The position numbers and the translations under genes were made by a program. Below the pieces are notes generated by a model that worked only from the letters and a program-made list of their open reading frames with translations, was not told the DNA's origin and ran no database searches. From the NCBI RefSeq assembly GCF_037038585.1, contig NC_092520.1:57068501-57132500 (forward strand): DNA of 64,000 nucleotides, given 5' to 3'. This DNA comes from Patagioenas fasciata (taxonomy: Eukaryota > Chordata > Aves > Columbiformes > Columbidae). Below, piece after piece: positions 53,391-64,000 of this stretch (its first letter is position 1; every line of letters starts with the position of its first letter).

Positions 53391-55476
53391 TGGTAGATGG
53401 CAAGGTTTGTTGTAGAAGGACTGTTCTTGGTATCTAGTTAGTAGTTGAGTTAGGCAGTGATCAGCATAACTGAATGATGAAAGAAAATTGGGCATAATTT
53501 CCACTCATTTTTGTTTGTTTCTTGAGACCAGGTCACCAAAAAGGAAGACTTGCACGGCTATGACTAGACGGTGTTTTTGTAGGCTTTAAAACTTGTTCAC
53601 TGCCAGGAACAATATTAATAATGCTCCCCACAAAAGTTTTTAAGGTTCTCTGGGCACATATCCTCCAAAGAGGTACCGAGAATGAAGAGCCTGTATTTCT
53701 GCTAATTTATCTACCTTTCACTGGAAAGTGGAGAAGAAAGCAGAAAGACTAAGATGCTTTGTCCTTTGAAGGTGGGAATTAAATGGTGAGGTCATGTTCT
53801 TTAATTTTTCTTTTTCATTACTGTGTGTTGTAAACATGTTTTTTGAAAGCATCTTACCTGGCTTCCTTTTTGGAGGAGATGCAAGTGCTATTTGAAATAT
53901 GCAGCTCACCAACAAGTGAATTGGACTCCTGAGCCATGCTTGAAACAAAATGCCAATTTCACCTACAGTTTTACTAGGTTTCCTGGTTTATGCAGTGGCA
54001 TTTGTATGGCCTGTAGTAATTGTTTTTAGCAGAAAAAAAAAATACAAACAAAAATTAAAAACACAACCCAAAGCTCATTAGCACTGTATTTGGCATGCCA
54101 TGAATCGTTAAATCTTTATATAAATGCAGAAGTAATTTGTAACAAACAAAATCCTTTATTTTTTTTAGAAACACTTCCTTTTGAATTTTTGTTTGGACTA
54201 CTGAGGTACAGTATGTTTTCCAAATGTCAGATGTTATTACCGGAATAGGGGAGGGACCAATTAGTGTTTTAATTAAATATCATGTATAATTCTTTGAGTG
54301 TCAGATATACTTAGTGGTGATAAGTGAATAAAATTAGGTGGAAAACAAAACACAATAACGAAATGCTTAGGTAGGGTTTTTTAACCTGTTTGGTTTTGGT
54401 TTTTTTTAACCTAAATCTGATGCTAGTGTGTGGTGCTCTCAAGTGGTTTCTCCTTGGATTTTCCCAGTGCTTATCGGGGTAACATACTGCAGTCTTTTTA
54501 TTTAGATCAGGCTTTGCTTTGAGAGTTAACTAATTGTTCAAGCCCAAGTGGGAAACTTTCTTGCACCTGGAAAATTAGGAGAGCAAAAGCAAGAGACATG
54601 TCCCCATCCTTTCCCTGGTGGTTCTTCACCTGTGAATTTGAACTGCAAGCGGTAATAAAAGTTTTGTAGACCTCATTTTATGTGAGATCATTAAGCGACA
54701 GGAGAATTCGGGACTAGCTGCCCTTCATAATTCAGGACACTGAAAGGTGCCATTTATAAGCTCAGAGTGCCTGCAGGAAGGCAAAACAGGCTTGTAAAAC
54801 CCGCGCTCCAAACGCAGGAGGGGAACCGGCTTGTGCTGCTGGCTGCAGCCATGGAGCAGCAGCATTGCAAAGGTGGTGGGGATTGGGCTTGAAAAAAATG
54901 GAGAAACACCTGCCTCTGAAAGTTGATGTAACAGCCTGGGTTTTCACACTCCTTGTGTCGATATCTCTTTTGCCCAAAAGACCCCTCAAAACGTCCCAGG
55001 CAATGATCCCAGTAAAAACCTTATCAGCTGTAGTTCTTGTATTATTATCTCTGCTGCCATAGCCCACTGTTTTGCTGAGCTGCTAATTTGACTATAAAAT
55101 CAGCTTCTCTTGACTTCTTAATAATATTTTGCAAGCGGCGACCTTTGCCTATGATGTGGGCCAGGCATTTTTTAGGGGGAGCTCTCATCTCCTTATTGCT
55201 TGAGAAGGAAGGGAGTAGCAGCATGCATGACACTTCAAATGAAGAAAGATCTTCAACAAAGTGGGTGATAACGCCAGCATGCCTGGTCTTCATAAAACTT
55301 ACTAGTATGGCTCTAAACAGGCAATACAGTCTACTAAATACAGAATATGCTGCAGCTTTATGGCCCTAGAAAACCTGAAAGGCACTAGAGCTGCAGCCCA
55401 AGGAAATGTTGAGGCCAGTGTTTATTCTCAGAGCAGGTACTGCTTTCCCTATGCGCTTCTCTCTTATTTCCCATCA
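53391..55476. other. Putative CLYBL intron 1, part
   Basis: Unique sequence with an A-rich stretch near 54031-54062. No feature recognised. Confidence 0.65.
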
Positions 55477-55949
55477 GTACAAGAAAGACATTGAGGTGCT
55501 GGAGAGAGTGCAGAGAATGGCAACAAAGCTGGTGAGGGGTCTGGAGCACAAGTCTGATGAGGAGCAGCTGAGGGAACTGGGGCTGTTTAGCCTGGAGAAA
55601 AGGAGGCTGAGGGGAGACCTTATCACTGTCTGCAACTACCTGAAAGGAGGTTGTAGCACGAGGGTGTTGGTCTCTTCTCCCACGTAGCAAATGATGGGAC
55701 AAGAGGAAACGGACTCAAGTTGCACCAGGGGTGGTTCAGATTGGATATTAGGAAAAAATTCTTCACAGAGAGGGTTGTCAGGCATTGGAACAGGCTGCCC
55801 AGGGAAGTGGTGGAGTCACCATCCCTGTAGTGTTTAAAAGACAGGTAGATGAGGTTCTCAGGGACATGGTTTAGTGCTATAGTTAGGTTAATGGTGGACT
55901 CAATGATCTTGAGGGACTCTTCCAGCCAAAGTGATTCTATTATTCTATT
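55477..55949 (+). mobile_element. CR1 LINE 3' fragment with last codons of ORF2
   Basis: AGTACAAGAAAGACATTGAG; the frame reads [20 protein letters not shown], then [59 protein letters not shown] and GGCATTGGAACAGGCTGCCC follow. It ends GATTCTATTATTCTATT. Orientation plus; counterpart of the inverted copy at 30479. Confidence 0.95.
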
Positions 55950-58294
55950 CCTTACATGAGAGTTGAAGCAATCATTTTTAAGTTTCTGACCAAAATACAG
56001 CAATTGCTGCCCTGAAATGAAGCATCTGTACCTGTAATCTTGAATGGCCAAAGCTGAACTCTTCTGGTCCAGCCAGCATAAGCCAGCATTCACGGCTTCA
56101 TTAACATGCCGTGTCTGAAGTTATTTGGGTACCAGATTGCACCATCTGAGCCTAAATTCCAGTGAAGACAAGAGCTGACTGCATGTCAAGTCTCTTTGCA
56201 GTGTCTTTGCTTTATTGATCTGTATCAATTCAGTACCTGTGTGTTTACACATGTCGTTTTCAGCAGCAGCTGGCTATGTGGCACGGTATCCAAACTGTTG
56301 TCCTTCCCTACGTTGAGAGAAGCAGCTGCACTTCAGAAGTGTATTGGTATTATTGCATTTTCTGACACTGCTTTTGTTGCCTCAATTGACGTGCTCGGGG
56401 CCCCAAACACTGCACTGAGTTTAGTGTGACCCCAGGGCCTTTGCAGAGCAGGACTCAAACCTTTATATCCACTATTAAAAGACAGTTATGTGACTGTTTA
56501 TGTTAGAGCCAGCTGCTTTGTTGCCTATGGACATGCTGGTACTAGACAATTTTTTTTTAATGGTCAAAATGTGATAAACATATCTGAGTACCTTGCTCTT
56601 TCTAGATGGTCTGGCTGCCTTCAGCAACCACTCGGCTTTCTATGGTAGGACGCGAGTTGGGGTTTCCCAGCTCTCTGTAGGGATGTGTCCAAGGCAGCAT
56701 TCCTGCTGCTCCTGTATTTTCTTTGTGAAGGACATACAATTTCTAGATGGCATGTCATCAGTGTATTTTTAATGACATTTTTTGTGGTATTTTTCATTTA
56801 AGTTCTCTAATTTGTAGGGCATTTATAGATTTTTGTGGGCTCGTTCATTTAGGCTTTATATACAAATGCATGCTTTGCAGGCTTGTTGGGATAAACGTTC
56901 ACTTATTTTTTGTCAAATCTGTAGCAGTACTAAAACACTGAAGGTGATTTGGGTTGAGCCAGTACCAAATAGTTTAACATACTGGAAGTATAGTCTATTT
57001 GCTTACTAACTGTTTCTTTGAGAAGTTGATAGATGTGAAAACGGTTTCACAGTTAGTTCAACAGGAAAGGAAAACACAAAACAAAACAAAAACCAACAAG
57101 CTATTGAGGAAATCTTCCTACCGCTACATGCTGCAATATGTCAGAAACACCATTATGTTATAGTTGCATCATTATCTAAAGGAAAAATTGAGTGTGGGTT
57201 TGAAGTCGACAAGTGATGAAAGTAGCCCTGAGGTTGTCAATTAGAAAGCCAAGGCCTGGAATTGATAAGTTAATGGCCAGTTCCCTTCTCACCCCCTCAC
57301 TTTGCTGCCTGCTCCTGCCTCACTTTAATGCTCCAAACATAAAGAAAAGTCTCCCGTCGGTTTGTGTCCCAAAATTTGTCTCGCTAACACGATTCACTTC
57401 AATTCTTGGCTGGTTGCAATATTCTTAGCACGGACAGATAGTTAATCAGGGAGAAATGAGATGTGGCAGGTAAGAAGTTCAGTCGCAGAATGATGCCCCC
57501 TTTTCGTCTTTTTTGTCTGTTTTTTAAAGTTATTATTATTTGTTTTGTTTAAATGTTGAACTGTTGTTTCAGACCGTCCTCCTGCAGTACACACGTCAAA
57601 TTGAGCAGTAGTGCATAATTTAACTTCTACCGTGTGTTTGTTTGCAGGTTTTAAACCCTGAAATTTAATGGCAGACAGTTGGAACCCATGTGTTCCTGTT
57701 AAAGGCAGAGGGCAACACGTGTGGTTTGTCCTGAAGGAAGATACTGGTTGCCAAAGTTTATGATATAATGTAATATAATACATCGTGTTTCTGTTTTGCT
57801 TGGGCAGGAGTGAACTAACGTGTTGCCATTTCTCCTAGGGAATACAAGGGTTTAGATAAATAGGTAAATTTTGGAAAATACTATTTAAAAACCAGGATTT
57901 ATTCACATTTTAATCATTCTTTGTGTTCTGTGTTGTGACAACAACAGTAAGCATATGAAATGAGCTTTAAAGTAGGATCAGAAGTAGAGTATAATTCAAA
58001 CAGGCACTGTGCAAAGCAAAACATGCAATTCATCTTCAGTTTTTGAAAACTTCATGTACAGTGTGAGCTTTTAGGGCTTGTAAAAGGTTGCACCCCCTCT
58101 GCAACGTGAGGTTTTCTGCTCACAGCACAGCTGCTTCAGTGACAATGGAAATTCAATATTTTTTCACATAGCCCTGTCTCAACCTAGAGCAGATGAGTAA
58201 TAATTATGAGAAGGCAGTTTAATTTGTAAGAACATATCGTTTTTTGACCTTTCTGGTGGTTTCACTGTAACCAGCAAACATCTGTTGAATAGTT

Positions 58295-58303
58295 AAAAAA
58301 AAA

Positions 58304-58336
<33 letters not shown>

Positions 58337-58354
58337 TATATATATGTATATATA
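58295..58354. repeat. Compound (AT)n(AC)n(AT)n microsatellite
   Basis: About seven AT units, about nine AC units, then AT units again with one G. The flanking AT arms are complementary and could pair. Confidence 0.9.
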
Positions 58355-60011
58355 AAGCAGTTGCTACTTAACTGCCAAAATCATATGAAATGGGGAGCTC
58401 TGAGCATAGACTGCTGCTCTGGAGCCTCTCTCCCCTCCAGCCAGATTTCAAAACATGAAATAAATCTTATTCTAGCTTAATTCACAGGAAAAGAGACGTG
58501 ACATTGTATTAAATGATTCAGAATTGGATGGTGCTTCCTCCTCTGATGTGCTGGCTTTGTCTGAGACCCCTGTGGCAGAGCTTTTGCAGTGCTTCACTGG
58601 AGGTTCGGTGCAGAAGAGATAGCACATGACTTTCCAAAAGCCCACCTTCCTTCTGTACCATATTTTGACTTACTTCTGGAGACAGATGTCTCGTAGTGCC
58701 CATAAATAATGAAAATATATGATGACATTGAAAATGTACAATGACTTTTTTAATGAGAGGTTTTGTTTTCTTACGCGTTGTGACTCTGGTGTTTGTGGTG
58801 CTACAGGAAGGAGCTCCTGTGGTGGCCTGTTTCAAGAGAGGTTGTCTCAAGATAAATTAAGAACACTCTATCTAGTTTAACCTGATCTATTCAGGTATCA
58901 TACCTACCAGAAAGCATAATTCCAGGGTTTTCTCCTAAGTTGCAGTTTTACCTTTTCAGGAATCCTCTGTGGGTATTTTCTGAATGAGGTTCCGAAAGTT
59001 GATGGTGTTGGGTCAGCAAAACCCATCTTCCAGGGGGATAGTCATCTCTTTATGAACTTTTCTTCCCTTAACCTCTTTCATACACTTTTATATAGCTGTC
59101 AGCCCAGCAGGGTTGTCGTGCAGATACAATTATATGCTGTGTGGAGGCCAGTCAACCAAATTTTGGTGGAGCTCTGCAAAAGGCAGACCGATGCCAAAAA
59201 TCTCCATCTCTTTCAGTGGGTTGCTGCAGGATGTTGGTCTCGGCTCTTGTGGGTTTTTTTTCCCTTCCCCTTTTCTTTTTTTTTGCTGTTGGTTAACTGT
59301 GTTTTACTCTTTCAGTCTCTTGCCACGTGTTTCTTTACTTTTGTCATGCCTGAAGCACAGCAGCCTCTTTCAGCTTAGATGAAAATTTGACTCGGGTGCT
59401 GCCTGAACACCAGTTTACATGAGTTACTTTGTCGTACTTGCACTTGGTACAGCATGTGAAGCACAGGGGTGCTAAACAGTGCTTATCTTTGGGTGAAGGC
59501 TATGACACTCTACAAAAGAGGTTACAGGTAGAATGGATCATTTCCTCGCCCTCCCCCCCAGCTTTCCCTACATAAGGAGGACGAGTTTTATTTTAGGAGG
59601 AAAAGTTTCTTACTTCCCAGCAAGGCTGAGTCCACATAAACCCTTCAACTCTTTAGAAGTTTGATTGCATTGAATCACTTCTGTCTGAAAGTACTAAATC
59701 CTACTGCCAGAGATTTTGATGCTGTAGAGCTTTATAGGGCTAAAAATCAAAGGCTTTTCTCTCTACCCATATCCTCTGCCTCTTCTGACAAATATAGCCG
59801 GAGCAGTGCTCCTTCCTCCCCACGTGAACATTCTCAAGCCCAGAGCTCCTGCCCAGCTTCACCTTCATCTATACTCAGAGGAATGCTGAAATGGCATTTC
59901 CTAAGTTTTTTCCATTCTGATATGGAATCTTAAAATATGGAGAAGCTTGTCTAGATTCAATAATTTGAAACATTTGGAACAGATAAAACCCCCTGTCCTC
60001 TACAGTAGAAG

Positions 60012-60058
60012 AAAAACAAAACAAACAAACCAACCAAAACAAAACCACCACAACCACA
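60012..60058 (+). repeat. A/C-only tract
   Basis: 47 nt with only A and C, a mirror of the G/T tracts elsewhere. Confidence 0.9.
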
Positions 60059-60479
60059 GTCCTTTCCCAGAGGCACATTAAGACCAAGAAAGGTGTCTTG
60101 GCACTTCCAGATTTTTGCATTCCCAAAATAAAATTGAAGTCCACTGTTGAATTTATGCAGGCAAGAAAGATTTCCTTTGAGTACATTTGAAACGATGCGG
60201 AGTTCAGTTAAGTCAACTTTGTCTTTAAGGCCAGTGTCATGATCCAAGACACATGCTATTAGCAGGTTGTTGTCCTGCAAGAACTCAGCACGGATGTTCC
60301 TGAACAATACAAACCAGCAAATGAATATGCAAAGGGCTCAATTTTTTTGGCAGCAAGAGTATTTTTAACAGCTTCTTTGACCATTTTTGCCTGAAAAAAA
60401 TGATCTACTAACCTTAAAACACAACAAATGGGAGAATCTAAAAAAGAAAAATGAAGACATGATGGTTTAGATTTGTTTT

Positions 60480-60680
60480 CTATAGTGTGTGACAATATAA
60501 AATCGCCCATTCATTATGCAATGCTAATGGCAAAATTAAATGGTTTCAAACCAAACGTAAACTTCTGGGGCGAAACCAGCAGTAGTTTGGGCCTTTCCCA
60601 TACTGCAAAGATGTTTGGAGGCTTTGACTTCAGAGACGAAGATACTCACCCGCGCCCTGATTAATCTGTTGCCATCAGGG
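60480..60680. promoter_or_regulatory. Candidate conserved non-coding element
   Basis: TTATGCAATGCTAAT (60514-60528) overlaps POU/octamer-like and homeodomain words, followed by GGCAAAATTAAATGG and, near 60660, CTGATTAATCTG. No repeat. The role is inferred. Confidence 0.3.
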
Positions 60681-61299
60681 TCTACCGTGTGGAGAGGGAC
60701 GGCTGCGGGATGTCTCTGCTCCACAACCATGAAGGGAGTTAGTTTAGAAGAGAAAGGCACTGAAGATTTTTAATATGTCAGACATTTCCAGTTTTGTTTT
60801 CAGACCACTTTCAGCCTGTTCTACAACCGATACAAATATTTATTTTCTGGTATTTTTTTATTAAGAAATATTTGACATGTAGGTCTTGCTGCTTTCTGCC
60901 ACTTGTAATGGTAATGTTGGCACCTTGCTTCATTTAAAAAAAAATCATTCTGGAACTAAATGACAGGCAAAGAACTGAACCCTGAGTCAAGTGAGATTGC
61001 TAAAGACTAAGTCTGATCAAGAAATAAATAACAAAAACAGTTTTCAAAATTTATGCTAAGTGTATTTCTTCTTAAAAATAAATATATTAAAATGATGTCA
61101 AGGCCTAAGCTTACTGTAATCCAAATCGTAAAAATATATATATGTGTGTAAGAAACAAAATAGAAATGATGCGTTCATGCTTCCAGGTGGTGGGTCAGAC
61201 CATTGAACTGATGAAAATCACTGCCTGAACTCTGGAAGCTTGAGGTGTTTGAAGTGCAGAGCTGGCTTTTGAGATCAGTCTTTTCTGCAAGTACCAAGA

Positions 61300-62080
61300 G
61301 AATATTTTCTTCAATATATTCAATTAGCTCAATTAAATGACTAATTCATTCAAACTTGACCAATTGGGAGTTGATGTAAGCAGAAAAGCCTGTTCTTCTA
61401 TACCAATCTGTGAATAAAAGCTAATTATGAGAGAATTAGATTTGCTAATACTACAATATTGAAGGATTTTATGACCAAATACTAGATTGGTGCTAATTCT
61501 GCCTAATACAGAGTTATTTTAATAGGTCGATTTTTAAATCAAATCACAATTTTCTTTAGTAGTCTAACCTCTTTAAGACACTGCTATGCAACTGATAAAC
61601 CGTGTCGCTGCATTTTAAGTTGCATTTCAGTTTCCATCCAAAGAAACATAAATCATAAGTAAGCACAAAGGGATCAGCTAGTAAAGAAGAATTGTGCCAT
61701 ACATGGTTTTCTAACAAAAACAGTGAATTAATCTGAAAAAATGTATAATGAGGTATAGAAAAGCTTAAATATATATCAGTGGAGCTAATCTGTCCTTCTG
61801 GCTAGCAATAAGAAGTGCCAAATTTAGTGTAAAAGCTATATTTAGTTACAAAGCAACATACTTTAGTGGTTACAAACTGAGAATTAACCTTTCTCCAAGA
61901 AAATAACTAAAATGTTTAAGTGGGAAAACAAGATTCAAATTAATTATTTAACTCAAGGTTTCCCACTTAGTAGTTTAACTCATCATTTTAAAATAAGTGG
62001 CTTAAAATATTTCATCCTGCTGAAAGTCACCAATCACCGAGGTACCTACAAGATAAACATAAATGCAAATTTAACATAAG
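61300..62080. promoter_or_regulatory. AT-rich block with dense homeodomain-like words
   Basis: A repeat-free block with many TAATTA/AATTA/CTAATT words (for example AAAGCTAATTATGAG, GAATTAGATTTGCTAAT, AAATTAATTATTTAACTC). AT-rich composition alone raises such hits, so support is weak. Confidence 0.25.
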
Positions 62081-62753
62081 GATCCAGAAGTTCAGCCAAG
62101 AATGTGATGTCAAGAAAATGGGAGGATAAAATTTTCAGTCCTGTCCATAAACGTTTAGTATATAGGACACACCACCATGAAATTTAACTACTACTTCTGC
62201 TCATAGGATCACAAGAAAGATGTTGCTTCAGGCACCAGCAGGATGAGATATGGAGGACAGGATGGAGTGTGTCTCGGTCATCACTCCTTCACAATGAAGA
62301 CACTATGTCCTGCTGCGGTTGGCCCTTGGTCCTCAGACTTCGAGACAGACACCATTGTGGTTCCTTTCCATCTGCTGCTCATGTCAGAAGCTGTTCCTGT
62401 CAATTCTAATTCATAACCTTTCATCAAATTGCTTTGAAAAAACACCGCTTTCTCTTGCTGGCTATTTAAAAGATCAACTTGGCAACGGGTAGGCTGTGGG
62501 TTTTTAATATCCATTCCCCCACAAGCAGAGCCTGTGAGTGGTGCTGAGTTTCCAAAAGGTGATCCTTCTCCAGCAGCTTACTTGACAGGATGGTTGTCCG
62601 GCTCTTCCTCACCTCCCAGCCGGGATGAATGACCAGAGACAACAGAGACCTGTGCTTGATGCAGTGCTGCCAGACCAAAGCAAATCTCAGGGTGCTCCAG
62701 CGCTGGGCTGTTTGTGTTCCCACTGCTGTGGGCTTGGCTCAGCCTTGCTGCGT

Positions 62754-63062
62754 AGGAGGTTGTAGCATGGAGGGTGTTGGTCTCTTCTCCCACGTAACAA
62801 GTGATAGGATGAGAGGAAATGGTCCTACGGTGCACTAGGGGAGGTTCAGATTGGATATGAGGAACAATTTCTTCACGGAAAGGGTTGTCAGGCATTGGAA
62901 CAGGCTGCCCAGGGGAATGGTGGAGTCACCATCCCTGGAGGCATTTGAAAGACACAGAGATGAGGCTCTCAGGGCCATGGTTTAGTGCTAGATTTAGGTT
63001 ATGGTTGGACTTGATGATCTTAAGGGTCTCTTCCAACCAAAATTATTCTATGATTCTGTAAC
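62754..63062 (+). mobile_element. CR1 LINE 3' fragment
   Basis: AGGAGGTTGTAGCATGGAGG, GGTGTTGGTCTCTTCTCCCA, GGCATTGGAACAGGCTGCCC, GATGAGGCTCTCAGGGCCATG and TGATCTTAAGGGTCTCTTCC, ending ATTCTATGATTCTGTA. Orientation plus; same subfamily as 55477. Confidence 0.95.
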
Positions 63063-64000
63063 CTCTCATGAACATGGGTTCCTAATCTTCAGCAGGTCCA
63101 TAAACCAGCTGCGTAACTCACAAGTATCCCTCTAGTAAGTAGAAAAGGAATTTATGGCTGGAAATTTTGCTGGGGCTTATTTCCCCAGCTTCCCCTTCTC
63201 CTTGCGGTTATTTCCTAAGGTAACCCTGTATGTTTTATCTGTATGTCCTGAGCCTTCTGCTAATCACTTCTGTCCTTGACAAGCCCAGAAGAGGATTTTC
63301 TCAACCAGCCGCCCAGCCCCCTGCTCGCTGCTAGAGCCACGGGGACATAGCAATGACGGGTGCGTCACACATGAAAAACCTACATGGTGGCGTCCACCTC
63401 CCCAAAACTATTAACACAAACAGGCTGCGGGTGCACCCCGGCCTCCGTTCCTCTCCGCATGATCTGCCGTCTCCCTCATCGGGCTCCAGGGCCTGTGGCC
63501 CTGCCTGGGCCTTCGCCGCCAGAGCGACGGGGCTTTGTGTGTTCATGGAACAATAGCAGCCACTGTAAAGGATGCTGAGGTAAAGGCTACATGTTACCTG
63601 CCCTGCGTGTCTGCCTGGGGCCCAGATTTTTAAATGCGCTATTTCTTTGTCGTCCTTTTCAAGTAAAAAATCCGGGTTTTGCCATCTCCCCCTCATGTGC
63701 ATCCACTGTGAAAGATTAGCGCACTATATCGTTTTTTCCAGACTGATTTTCAGGACAACTTGTACCTTGGTTTTTTTTCTGCCATGTTTCTAAAACTGGC
63801 AGAAGAATAACTTTTTTTTTAAGCTTGCATAAACTGCAAGGAGTATTTTAAAATAAAGATTTTTTTTTTTTTTTAATCTTTAAGCGTGTTTAATGCTTGT
63901 ATAAGGTGCCAGATTTTAATTACAGTTGGCATTTATAAGTGTGGTGCTGGCAATGGCAACCATATTGCTGAAAAAAGGCATAAATTTTGACACTGGCAAT
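63063..64000. other. Putative CLYBL intron 1, right end of window
   Basis: A small GC-richer patch at 63300-63540 has short overlapping open frames on both strands, and T runs lie near 63770-63880. No gene or repeat recognised. Confidence 0.65.

Larger units (their letters stand above)
55950..62753. other. Putative CLYBL intron 1, part
   Basis: No exon recognised. Contains an A/C-rich tract near 57065-57092, a compound microsatellite at 58295-58354 and an A/C-only tract at 60012-60058. Candidate non-coding elements lie at 60480-60680 and 61300-62080, and a short minus-strand open frame at 62281-62514. Confidence 0.6.

Noticed and set aside
46060..64000. Search for further CLYBL exons (CitE-like lyase domain)
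   Set aside because: No segment with splice sites and a CitE-like translation was recognised; the known long first intron makes their absence plausible.
1..64000. tRNA, snRNA, snoRNA, CRISPR or LTR elements
   Set aside because: No internal A/B box pair, snRNA consensus, regularly spaced repeats or paired LTR ends were recognised by eye; covariance and repeat-library searches would be needed to exclude small or decayed copies.

Overview
The window is ordinary vertebrate nuclear DNA, almost certainly from a bird. It has split genes with canonical GT...AG introns, few repeats, and many 5'-truncated CR1 LINE fragments whose 3' ends carry the CR1 octamer (ATTCTATG/ATTCTGTG), the typical avian repeat. 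No operons, CRISPR arrays, tRNA or rRNA genes were recognised.

Region 1 (1-24.35 kb, + strand) is one multi-exon gene that reads clearly as TM9SF2 (transmembrane 9 superfamily member 2). Sixteen coding exons, 531-598 to 23674-23741, join in phase into 606 codons plus a stop, with no frameshift or nonsense codon. The exon with the start codon and signal peptide (about 57 codons, judged from the human protein as I remember it) lies left of the window. The protein has a Cys-rich luminal domain, a nine-helix membrane region and a C-terminal KVD that fits the KxD/E COPI-binding motif of the family. A poly(A) signal lies at 24326.

Region 2 (24.35-45 kb) is intergenic. It holds CR1 fragments (four in minus orientation at 26.8-32.0 kb, two plus at 39.9-41.4 kb, a small minus scrap at 44.3 kb and one plus copy at 44.7 kb), a repeat-poor stretch at 32-39.8 kb, and no gene I can recognise.

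Region 3 (about 45.0-46.1 kb) is a CpG island with CCAAT and GC boxes and a well-placed ATG at 45576. A 68-nt coding segment there ends at a GTGAGT donor. Synteny as I recall it (TM9SF2 followed by CLYBL on the same strand, with a very long CLYBL intron 1) and the Ala/Arg/Trp-rich N-terminus, which resembles a mitochondrial presequence, make this the likely first exon of CLYBL (citramalyl-CoA lyase). No later CLYBL exon was recognised.

Region 4 (46.1-64 kb) would then be CLYBL intron 1. It contains more CR1 fragments, all plus, and several repeat-free AT-rich blocks dense in homeodomain-, POU-, SOX- and E-box-like words. These look like developmental non-coding elements, possibly serving the ZIC2/ZIC5 locus that lies beyond CLYBL in the synteny I remember (inference).

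I found no new gene system. The points most worth a second look are a tandemly duplicated splice donor and a strong G-quadruplex motif in the putative CLYBL CpG island, a 129-nt pure G/T tract in a TM9SF2 intron, a chimeric CR1 junction, an ancient hairpin-like repeat, and the candidate conserved elements.
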